From: Boesenbergia rotunda
Lineage: Eukaryota > Streptophyta > Magnoliopsida > Zingiberales > Zingiberaceae
Reading direction: 5' to 3'
DNA: 64,000 nucleotides
NCBI GenBank assembly: GCA_024364735.1
Contig: JAGFNQ010002300.1
Location: 499,453 to 563,452, forward strand
Shown here: positions 20,886 to 30,820 of the stretch, in pieces
How positions within the stretch are numbered: position 1 is the first letter of the stretch
Layout of the letters: every line of letters starts with the position of its first letter
The notes under the pieces: generated by a model
Database searches by the model: none
What the model saw: the letters and a program-made list of their open reading frames with translations, nothing else
What the model was told of the DNA's origin: nothing
Translations under genes and position numbers: made by a program

Positions 20886-23880
20886 AACAATAGTAGTCTT
20901 AAGGTTATAGGGATAGGAGACATTCAAATATCCGAATGTCTTAGGATTAAGAATGTCCTTCTAGTCAAGGGGATGACATTTAATCTCCTAAGTGTCAGTC
21001 AATTGTGTGATGCGGGTTACACAATTGATTTTCAATCAAGTCAATGTCTAGTTAGACAACATGACACCTTTGACACGGTACTAGTAGGCACAAGGATAGA
21101 TAACATTTATCCAAGTTTCTTTAAAAGTGCTACTAATGCTTTTGCTTAGTGTTTCATGTCAAGAGAAGATGAGTCCACCCTTTGGCACCGGAGACTAGCA
21201 CATGTGAATGAAGACATCCAGAAATTGGCCAACAAGGGATTAGTTCGTGGCTTACCAAGCATCAAGTATGAAAAGGACAACTTTGTGATGCATGTCAAAT
21301 GGGTAAGCAAACGAAATCTGCATATAAGGTAAAAGCGTTGTAGTCATCTACCGCTTTAGATTTACTTCAATGGACTTGTTTGATTGTAGCACTATTATCC
21401 TTGAATGGTAGTAGATATTGTTTTGTGATCATTGATGATTTTACTAGATATACTTGGACCTATTTTCTAAAGTATAAGGATCAAACTTTAGATGTGTTTA
21501 TTTCATTTTGTAGAAGAGTTGAAAATAAAAAATCATCAACCATTAAAACAATAAAGAGTGATCATGGAGGTGAATTTCAAAACCAACGATTTTTAGAGTT
21601 TTGTCAAGAGAGAGGATATAGACATGAGTTCTCTACTCCTAGAACACCACAATAAAATGGTGTTGTAGAGAGAAAGAATCGTGTCTTACAAGAGGCTACA
21701 CGAAGCATGCTCAATGAGTACTCATTACCAAGTTACTTATGGGCTGAAGCTGTGAACACAGCTTGCTACATGCAAAACCGAGTCCTAATACATAGATTTC
21801 TAGGAAAGTCTCCTCATGAACTTTGGTTTGGAAAACCACCTACAGTTAAACATCTTAGGGTGTTTGGTTGTAAGGTGTTCATTCTAAACACCAAGGACCA
21901 TCATGGAAAGTTCACAGCAAAAGCTGATGAAGGGATACTGGTCGGGTACTCCCTAGTCAGCAAAGCTTACAGAGTCTACAACAAGAAATCTAGATTGGTT
22001 GAAGAGTCTTCTGATGTTGTTTTTGAGAAATTCCCAAAGCAAATGATCAATTAGACGATGTTGAGGGAGTTCAATTCGAACTTAGGAAACTATGTTTGAA
22101 TGAAAGTCCAAATGTTGTAGGTGGTGGTGATGAGTCTGATGACGGTGAGCCTAGACAACTCATAGATCAGCCGGATCCTGAGGCTAAGCTTGTGTCTAGT
22201 GACACCATCCAAGAAGCACCACCAACACCAAGGCAAACTAGGTTAGCCTCTAGTCATCCCCAAGACCAAATTGTTGGAGACATCCATCATGGGGTTAGGA
22301 CTAGATCATTCTTTAGGAATGAGGCTAATGAAGTTGCCCTAATTTCCGAAATTGAACCTAGAAAAATTGATGAAACATTAAATGATCCCGATTGGATCAT
22401 TGCCATGCAAGATGAACTAGGTCAATTCGAAAGAAGTCAAGTTTGGGACTTAGTCCCTAGACCTAAGAAGACCACCATTATTGGAACCAAATGGGTCTTC
22501 AAAAATAAATTGAACCATAAGGGAGAAATCATAAGAAACAAGACACACTTAGTAGCCAAGGGCTACAGTCAAGTTGAAGGTCTTGATTATGATGAGGCCT
22601 ACGCTCCCGTGGCATGATTAGAGTCCATCCGATTGATGCTTGCATTTGCAGCACATCGTGGTTTCAAACTCTATCAAATGGATGTCAAATCGGTCTTTCT
22701 AAATGGTTTAATAAGAGAAGATGTCTATGTCGAACAACCTCCGGGGTTTGAGAGTTCTGAATTTCCAAACCACGTGTTCAAGCTCAAGAAGGCGCTTTAC
22801 GACCTTAAACAAGCATCTCGAGCTTGGTATGAGCGGTTGTCGGCATTTCTCATTGAAAAAGGTTTTGTGAGAGGACAAATAGACCCTACACTATTTCAAA
22901 GGAGAGATGGTGATAATATATTTATAGCCCAAGTATATGTCGATGACATAATTTGTGGCTCAAACAATAAGGGCTATTTGAATGAATTTATTGGCCACAT
23001 GTAGAGTGAATTTGAGATGAGTTTAGTGGGAGAATTGACTTTCTTCCTTGGACTCGAAATAAAACAAACTCGAGATGGAATCCATGTACACCAATCAAAA
23101 TACACTCAAGAGATGCTACATAAATTTAACATGAGTGATTCGAAAGAGGTAACCACTCCCATGGCTACAAACACAAAATTAGATAATGATGAGAGTGATA
23201 AACATGTTGACCTAACTCAATATCGGAGCATGATAGGTAGTTTGTTATACCTCACAGCTTGTCGACCTGATATACTTTTTGCTATGGGTATGTGCGCTAG
23301 GTATCAAATCTGTGCCAAGGAATCTCATTTAATTACTGTTAAACGAATTCTGAGATACCTTAAGGGCACAATTGGAGTTGGTCTTTGGTACCCCCGTACC
23401 GAGTCATTTGACCTAATTGGCTATACCGATTCCGACTATGCTGGGTGCAAGTTGGATCGGAAGAGCACGAGTGGGGGCTGCCAATTCTTAGGATAATTGC
23501 TAGTTAGTTGGTCAAGTCGAAAGCAACATTGTGTTGCTCTCTCCACGACTGAGGCAGAATATATTGCCATGGGAGAGAGTGTATCGCAATTGTTGTGGAT
23601 GATTCATACACTAGAGGACTATGGATTAAGCTATAAGGATGTGTAAGTGTTGTGTGACAATATTAGCACAATAAACCTAACAAAGAATCCAGTTCACCAT
23701 TCTAGGACCAAGCATATTGAAGTGCGTCACCACTTCATTAGAGATCATGTTGCTAGAGGAGATATTATGCTCTCACATGTAGAGTCCAAATCAAATCAAG
23801 CAGACATTTTCACTAAACCACTCCCCGAGAATGAATTTAGTTTCTTACGAAGGGAATTGGGAATGTGTCGCGCTTCATAG
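20886..23880 (+). pseudogene. Copia pol of copy B: protease tail to RNase H
   Basis: Starts within the protease at the point matching 5530 of copy A and runs to the same GMCRAS end. The integrase core is at 21380-21655 (DHGGEF), its C-terminus at 21707-22054, RT at 22390-23500 (YVDD intact near 22938) and RNase H at 23500-23880. Stops not shared with A include TGA at 22615-22617 (CGA in A), TAG at 23002-23004, TAA at 23494-23496 and TAA near 23644. The TAA at 21653-21655 before NGVVERKN is shared with A. Several frameshifts lie in 21090-21380 and near 22030. Overall it is close to A in sequence. Confidence 0.9.
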
Positions 23881-25069
23881 GTTTAAGAAGCATTCAAAAC
23901 CCTTCATGATCATTTCAAAATTATTAAAGGAGCAATTGGGTAACTTGGGGGCATCTCACACAAACTATAAGGTTTAACAAAATATTTTTGTTTGCTAGAA
24001 ATGGGGTGAGATGCTAGGATCAACCTAATTACTCAAAATGTTAATGCATCCCTTGAGAAATTGGGTTGACGAGACAATAATCACTAAGTTGACCAAGTAT
24101 GGGGAAAACCAATGCATAACATATGTGTACTTGGCTCCATGATCATACTTGGACATTCCAATCAAGAAAACTTGATTGGAGACTTTAGATTGATACAAAC
24201 TTGGGTGAAAATTGATTGAATGTTTGTGATTGAGTTTGCCTCCACTTGGGTGGAGCAAATTGATTTGTTAGACCCATAAGGACCTTTGATCCTTCTTAAA
24301 GGATCAATTATAGTCAAGGGAACACCTTCAAGATCGATGATTTTTCATCTGATCTTATCAGAAATCGATAGGGAGTCTGAAACTGAAATTTCAAATCGTA
24401 TCAGAAAAATTCCTGATACCTGATCGGTCACCGGACCGATCAGGAGGTTACCTGATCGGTCACCAGACCGATCAGGAGTATGTCTGATCGGTCCACTAGA
24501 CCAATCAAGCTAAGTCTCCTAAACCCACTGCAATCTCTCTGTGTTAGCCTGGATCGGTCCACAGACCGATCTGACTCACTGTTGTGATCGGTCCACAGAC
24601 CGATCAGGAGGGTCACAGAAAATCTCACGAACTTACTGTTCGCTCCCTGATCGATCGGCAAATCAATCAGGGGCTTGCCTGATCGGTCACCTGACCGATC
24701 AGGACCGAGCCAGACTAATCAGGCTGGAGCTGGATCGGTCTAGGCGCTCCTGGATCGAATGGTGATCCATTCGATCGCATTAAATCTTGGTTGGTGATCG
24801 GTCCACCAACCCGATTAATCACGTATCCACCCTATTCCCGAACCCTAGCGCTGAAACCCCTCATCATCTTCCTCTTGCACGTGCGATCTTCTCCCTGTGC
24901 GTGTGAGTTCTTCTTCCTGCTGTTGGTGTTCTTAGCTTCTTCCTGCAAGCTCATTCTTCCCTGCTTGAGTGAGCGCTCGAGTCTCTTCAGCTCTCTGCGA
25001 TCTGAATCCTGTCGAACTGTCTAAGAACGTGCGAGTTCTGCAGGTTCCAATCTTCTTCAGTCCGTCGAC
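23881..25069 (+). other. Post-pol spacer of copy B
   Basis: Non-coding. The early part matches 8537-9060 of copy A. GATCGGTC palindromes with ACCGG/CACAG centres occur at 24420-24805. A pyrimidine-rich stretch (24830-25060) precedes the ATG of the extra ORF and could be its 5' UTR. Confidence 0.65.
24420..24805. repeat. Post-pol GATCGGTC palindrome cluster, copy B
   Basis: About seven copies; centres are the reverse complement of those in the LTR array at 27848-28445. Matches the cluster at 9075-9440. Confidence 0.75.
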
Positions 25070-26710
25070 ATGGCACCTAAGTAAGTTCTGTGTGGGTTTT
25101 CATCTTGTTGTTTACTTCAAATATCATAATACTTGGTGAACTAACCTTGATGTTTCATTGTGTGCCATTATCGTGACCTTTCCCTTACAACTTTTCCTGC
25201 CGTGACCTTGCCATCCTTATTGATCAAACCTATGTTCATTTGATCATTTTCTGGTATGATTAATTTGATCAATGCCTTAAACTTCAAATCCTTGTGCCAT
25301 GATTGTCAACTTATATCGTGATCTTATCAATGTTCGATTTACTTATCTTGATCCAATTTGTTGCCATGACCTATTCCACCCTTTAGAAAGTCGTCCAAGG
25401 GTAAATGACTGGATGAGGGTTCCTCACAATCCAGGGCTCTCCCTTTATCTGCTAGACCCCAACCTCCTCCTCATACCAGATTTCAAAATGTTCATTACGC
25501 ACTAGCCTTTCAATATCACACGTTCAAACTCATGCCCTGTCGAACGGTGGACAGAGCATTCATTTATGAACATTGTCCGTCGATACGACAAATCATTGAG
25601 CATTACGAGCTTCAATCCATTCTGTTCCTCGAATGGTCGATCAACTTTGATTTAGTCTCCGAATTTTATAACAACATGATTAGTGGAGAGGGTACGAGGT
25701 GGCGGACCCGAGTTACCGGTATCAACCTCAATTTTGACTTATCAGCTTTCACTGCATTTCTTGATTGTCGACGATCTGATAATGCCTTTCCACTTTACCC
25801 TTATCTTCCAAATCCTCTACCGGTTCCCTTCGATGGAGTCACTCCTGACTCTATCCACGAGTATTTTTTTGGCCATCCCAGGCCGAGGGCTCCTGATGGG
25901 CCTGCCGGTGATTTTCCCACATTTGCTGCTCTTAATCTTTCCTCGGTTGATTATGTCCTGTTTAAGATTATCACTAACTGTCTTGTACCTATTACTTCAA
26001 AGCCCCTAGCCGAGATTCGCTTATTCCACTACTTGATGCTCTACGGGATGCATCGGCAGTTAGACTTTGATATTGTGTCCACCGTCTACTTCTCTATTAT
26101 CACCTATAGTTAGAGCTACGGTCGGACAGTTTACATGCCATTTGGACATATCATTACTGCCTGGCTTCATTCAGTCGGTATCGACGTGTCACAGGGCAGG
26201 ATCGTGCCGATGGTTTGGCAGGACTACCGACTCGACCGACGCACATTGGCCCAGTCAGGCATTATCGTCGGACCGCAGGGGCTGAGGTGGAAGGATAGGA
26301 GAGGTGTGGGGGAGTTACCTAGGGCGGCCCATGCTCAGATACCCGCAGCTCCGGCCTTTCATCAGGAGCCACCCGCTGCTCCAGAGGGCCATTATGAGCT
26401 AGACCCCGATCTCCGCTGGCAGGTGGCTGAGCTGGAGCAGACGATGCAGGACGAGTTTCGTATCTCCGAGCTCTGGCGACAGGAGTTCCGTTCTGAGTTT
26501 CAGGCTTTCGATCGCAGACTCCTTGCGATAGAGTCAGACATCTCTGGGGTCCGCTCCCGGCAGGACGCATGGTACGAGGAGTGGCGCGCTTGGACCGCTG
26601 GTCATCCGTACCAGCCTTCTTCTTCTGGAGCTGCGCCATCCAGCAGCACTGCACCAGGGAGCTACATATCTATTGATGATACATCTAACGATGACCCCGC
26701 TGATGATTGA
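25070..26710 (+). pseudogene. Extra ORF after pol, spliced, copy B
   Basis: Two-exon ORF. Exon 1 is 25070-25080, the intron 25081-25386 (gtaag...tttag) and exon 2 runs 25387-26710. The reading frame is continuous except for a TGA at 25406-25408 and a TAG at 26111-26113. The core domain (about 25560-26280) has EFYNNM, DYVLFKIITNC and YMPFGHIIT, resembling the putative plant transposon protein family. A Pro/Ala stretch, an acidic helical section likely to form a coiled coil (26390-26580) and a Ser-rich acidic tail ending DDPADD follow. No membrane segment or signal peptide is seen, so an envelope role is not supported. About 430 residues would be encoded. Intron position and exon 1 are the same in copy A. 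Confidence 0.7.
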
Positions 26711-27340
26711 TGATTCTGATCTTGTTTTCTTGATTGGTGATTTGACTAGTTTGCATATTATGACTTGGTGATGCAGTTGACTATACGTTGATGCATTGAT
26801 ATGCATCTAACTATTTGTCTATTTTGGATTTGTCATGTACTTGACTATATTTTTGATGTTGTGTTATGCATCTGACTCTATGACTGATTTCCTTGTATGC
26901 TTTGCCATATTATGCTTATTGCTAGTTCATATGTTTGTTCATATGATAGATATCTTCATGTATGCCTTGCTATATTATGCATTGCTATGCTTATCATTAC
27001 TCCATGTTCATATGATACATATGATTATTTTGTCATGCTTTATATTTGTCATATGGTTTCATATGCTTTCATATGCTTTCAAAATTCAATCATACCTTTG
27101 GTGTTTTGGGATAACCCCTAGGATTGAGGGAGAGGTTTTATTTTTAAACTTAACAACCCCCCTAGACCCTTTTCGGTGTTTGACAAAGGGGGAGAGTGTG
27201 GTTAGTTAAGTTTAGGACGATTACAAGCTTAATTATTGTAGGGGGAGGATCCTGATTCCCCTATGAGTGCGAAATTTGCAACTATGGATTTCAAATCCCT
27301 AAACTAAAATCGGGTTGTCAAACAACAAAAAGGGAGAGAT
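26711..27340 (+). other. 3' untranslated region and polypurine tract, copy B
   Basis: T-rich sequence with repeated catatg / atgcttt motifs to about 27090, then purine-rich runs (aaagggggagag near 27186 and agggggagga near 27240). The final tract caaaaagggagagat lies at 27326-27340 just before the LTR. Two purine tracts before the LTR fit Sirevirus organisation. No gene. Confidence 0.6.
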
Positions 27341-27450
27341 TGTTGATGCAGTCTGACCCTGATTGTTGTTTTGGTGTTGACACCGATTTTAGTTTAGGTT
27401 GATGAGATGATTATGATTAAGTCCTGGTCGGGGACTGGGCTAGGTGTGAA

Positions 27451-27690
27451 AAGTCCTAGCTTGGAGGGCTAGGTGTAAAAAAGTCCTAGCTTGGAGGGTT
27501 AGGTGTGAAAAAGTCCTAGCTTGGAGGGCTAGGTGTGAAAAGTCCTAGCTTGGAGGGCTAGGTATGAAAAAATCCTAGCTTGGAGGGCTAGGTGTGAAAA
27601 GTCCTAGCATGGATGGCTAGGTGTGAAAAAGTCCTAGCTTGGAGGGCTAGGTGTGAAAATTCCTAACTCGGAGGGTTAGGTGATTGGAAA
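27451..27690. repeat. Minisatellite in LTR, ~31 bp x 8
   Basis: Eight tandem units of about 29-31 bp with the core agtcctagcttggagggct, differing by one or two bases. The LTR at 3127 has a single such unit (near 3290-3320), so the array grew in or before copy B. Confidence 0.85.
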
Positions 27691-27847
27691 TCCTGGAGAG
27701 TGGAGCCGGGTCCTAGTGAGTGAAGCCAGGTTGACTGAAGTCCCGGTGAGTGGAGCTGGGCACGGTGTCTTGGTCCGGGGGACTAAGAACGAGCCAGAGA
27801 AGGGCTAGAGGCTTGTTCTCATGACTTGGAGTGGTTTTGACCTTGCC

Positions 27848-28445
27848 TGGATCGGTCTGGTGACCGATCAGAGAGTTTGGCACGGAGTTCCCTCGTGGAT
27901 CGGTCTGGTGATCGATCCAGCTGTGTCTGATCGGTCTGGTGACCGATCATGGAGCACACAGTGAGTTTGAAACTCTACTGATCGGCTCCTGATCGGTCTG
28001 GTGACCGATCAAGGAGCATATAGTAAGTTTGAGAACTCTACTGATCGGCTCCTGATCGGTCTGGTGACCGATCTGGGATACTGTTCAGATCGTTCTGGTG
28101 AACGATCAAGTGTCGCAGACTTCTCCTTATAACCGATCAGGCTGGAGCCTGATCGGTCGGAGGGTGGTCTGATCGGTCACTAGTCCGATCAGGACACACC
28201 CTGATCGGTCTGGGGACCAATCAGGAGGGTTGGACTATGAAGCTGGGAAAACACTCTGCAAAGTGGTGGATCGGTCTGGTGACCGATCCACGACTTGGGA
28301 TCGGTTTGGTGATCGGTACTGGAGAAGTCGCGATTTCTGATTACGCGTTGGGGACCGATCAAGTTGGATCCTTATCAATCTGAACCCATCCTGATCGGTT
28401 TGGCGTCCGATCAGGAGTCTCTCTGATCGGTCCGGTGACAGATCA
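27848..28445. repeat. LTR palindrome array of copy B
   Basis: About a dozen interrupted palindromes, mostly GATCGGTCTGGTGACCGATC, matching the array at 3492-4096 in arm and centre. Confidence 0.8.
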
Positions 28446-29544
28446 GCAGCTGACAGCTTTAATTCAAAAGCGATGTCAGGGCTCTGATCGTGTTCTGATT
28501 ACTACCGATACACTACCGATACTTGTTCAGAGTCTTCTGATATTTGATCCTCTGCTTGATTTGCTGTGCTAATGATCTGATTTAGTGTGCAGATGACAGG
28601 GATGAATTCAAACACTCAAGGAGGGTCAATGAGAGTCTTTCCTTGGAGCAGGTTTGTCCGTTTTCCATCTCAGGTTGCAACGGATGCTGGCGCTGCTGGA
28701 GCTGCTGACTGGGACTTGGCTGAGGGAAGCTCAGGGAGTCCAGGAGAGCTCAGTGGTAGGTGGGCAGTTGCAGTTGAGCAGCTGGTAAGCTGCAGTAGAG
28801 TGTCTGGTGGCTGGCGATGTGAGCTGGAGAAGCCAGATGCTTAAAAGTGCTGAGAAGTGGAGAAGAGGAGAGTCTCTGCTTGAGCTACAACTTCTTGATC
28901 TTGCGACAACTTTGATCCATCTTTTGTGCAAGCAACTGTGAATCTTGAGCTGATATTTGAGGACTTGGAAGAAACAAGGAGCTTGGCGAGCTCATCAGCA
29001 AGAAGACACGAAGAAGGAAGTTCTTGCATGAGATCTGTGCAAAGTGGAGCTCGATGAGGTGTTCGCTTGTGTTCTTGTGGTTCTAAATGCTCAGTAAGGT
29101 TCCTTCTTGTGTTTCCTGTACTTAATACTTCATTCATCTTGAAACGCTGTGGAGTGGTTACTCCACCGAGAAGGAGGTTGCATTCTATCCGAATTTTCCG
29201 GGGCTTGATCTGCCGACGATCAAGGGATCGCCCACCTTAAGGGCACGCCAAGGAGTAGGGGCAAGTTATCCCCGAACCTTGTAAACGATCCTTGTTAGCG
29301 TTTTGGCTTGCTCTTCATTTCTGCACATTTCTGTTTGTTTTCTTTGTTTCCGCTGCCTAACCTCTGAAGTGCAGAGAAATCTCAAAAACCACCAACATGG
29401 CTATCGTCCCTCGAATGCGCACGCAAGCCCTCGGCTTGCCTCCATGCCACCCTTCACGTGTGCCCTTTGAAGTCCACTTCCCGGCTTGCCCTTGGAGTCC
29501 TCTTCCCTCGGCTCTTGTCCCTTTATGACTTAGCTCACTCTTCA

Positions 29545-29879
29545 GTAGCCTTGATTGTTGGCTTCGCACCCTCTTCGTCTTCGGCTCCCATCCCTCGGAT
29601 GCACACAAGCCTCCATCTTGCCTCCATGTCATTCTTCATGCATGTCTCGAAGTCTGCGCCCCTCGGCTTATCATCCCTGCTATCCATGGTCCCTCGGGTG
29701 CACATAAGCCTCCTGCTTGTCCCCATGCCACCTTTCACCGTATCGAAGCCGTCCAGCTAAGTCAATATGTGTGACCTGCAATCCTGCACACTCAAATACA
29801 CATATTAAATCACAAGGATAAGCCTAACTTAAACCCTTTGCTCAAACATCAAAACACATGGTCACTCCGGACCATAGAT
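29545..29879 (-). mobile_element. Fragment of a Sirevirus-like LTR
   Basis: Clearly related to 37735-38073, the U3 end of the solo LTR described below, and in the same orientation. It stops at ccatagatt, nine bases short of the LTR terminus, against the gypsy LTR. The stretch 29398-29544 between it and copy B is not assigned; open frames here are not credible. Confidence 0.65.
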
Positions 29880-29884
29880 TTACC

Positions 29885-30252
29885 CAATAAAGGGGTGATG
29901 GTTATCCGCATATCCGAAGAAAGGGGGACCGTTACTTGAGGCCGGATGCTTCTTGGGCTCCGCTTCCCCGAGGTGATCTCGGGGTCTTCTGGCCCGGGGG
30001 GTCCCGGGCATTCCGCTTTCCCGAGGTGGTCTCGGGGACCTGACTTCCCGAGGTAATCTCGGGAGTGCGTCCTCTGATTCGGACTCCGGGCGGGGGGTCT
30101 CGGGGGATCCTCTTCCCGAGAGGGGTCCTGGGGGATCCCCTTCTCGAGAGAGTCTCGGGAGTTTCGAAAAAAAGAGTCGTTCAGACTTGCTATATCTTGC
30201 CACACAGCTTCATCAACTCACGTGTCAGCCATGGGGTACTCAACCCCATCAC
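29885..30252 (-). mobile_element. Element C 3' LTR, truncated
   Basis: Corresponds to 43104-43452, with the shared blocks gtgatggttatccgca and ggtctcgggagt. Read on the minus strand it starts at 30252 (TGATGGGG) right after a polypurine tract and loses its R/U5 half at about 29885. GC-rich cccgagg repeats give many spurious frames. Confidence 0.75.
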
Positions 30253-30256
30253 AAGC

Positions 30257-30267
30257 CTCTCCCCTCA
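30257..30267 (-). other. Polypurine tract of element C
   Basis: Minus strand GAGGGGAGAGG next to the LTR start; primes plus-strand DNA in Ty3/gypsy elements. Confidence 0.6.
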
Positions 30268-30684
30268 AGTCTGATCGAAGGAAGTGTGTCTGACTAGTTA
30301 GACTAGTGTGGTGATGAAGAAGTTGTGCCCCAGTGGGTCCTTGCACCCGTAATTGCTTCCCTGACAGTTATACTAGGTCCGAGGATTGTAGAACGGGTCT
30401 TAAGGCAATCCCTTTTTGATTTTGTCTTCCCGAAGAGGCTTCTATGATTTTCGAGATACAACAATGATACCCGTCCATCCTTCATAAAGGTGCATTGCGC
30501 TCTTTAATGGCGACAAAGTCCCTTCGTGAATTTCCCGTCGCCACGTGCCCAACTGCTCTCTTCCTGACATGCGCAGCTGTAGCAGGCTCACATCAAGCGG
30601 TTGTTCTATGGCACTTCCCTGGTGTGGCGGTTGCTTTCCGTCCACGTGTCTTGCCCCTATTGCACCCATGCGGGCGACTTCCTC
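30268..30684. other. Spacer upstream of the antisense gene
   Basis: No gene seen. It lies between the polypurine tract and the TATA box of the plus-strand gene and probably holds that gene's promoter. Confidence 0.45.
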
Positions 30685-30693
30685 CATATAAGA
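30685..30693 (+). promoter_or_regulatory. TATA box of the antisense gene in element C
   Basis: catataaga, about 135 bp upstream of the ATG at 30821, on the strand opposite to gag. A leader with a possible tiny intron (gtaag at 30780, ttag just before gaaccATG) follows. Confidence 0.5.
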
Positions 30694-30820
30694 AGGGGAG
30701 GTGAAGACATTCAGTCACCTTCTGGCTTCGTTGTTTGGTGAACCTCGTCTTCGTCTTTTTCCCTAAGGATCCTTTTCGCGTAAGTCTTCTGCCTCATTCT
30801 TGTCTTTTTCCTTAGGAACC

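Larger units (their letters stand above)
27341..29397 (+). mobile_element. Sirevirus-like 3' LTR of copy B
   Basis: About 2.06 kb, from TGTTGATGCAG after the polypurine tract to CCAACA. Order: minisatellite (27451-27690), palindrome array (27848-28445), a block shared with 4205-4430, then an R/U5 part with ttgttagcgtt and tttccgctgc that resembles the solo LTR at 37035-38081. The right terminus is set by the CA at 29396-29397 and is less certain than the left. Confidence 0.75.
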
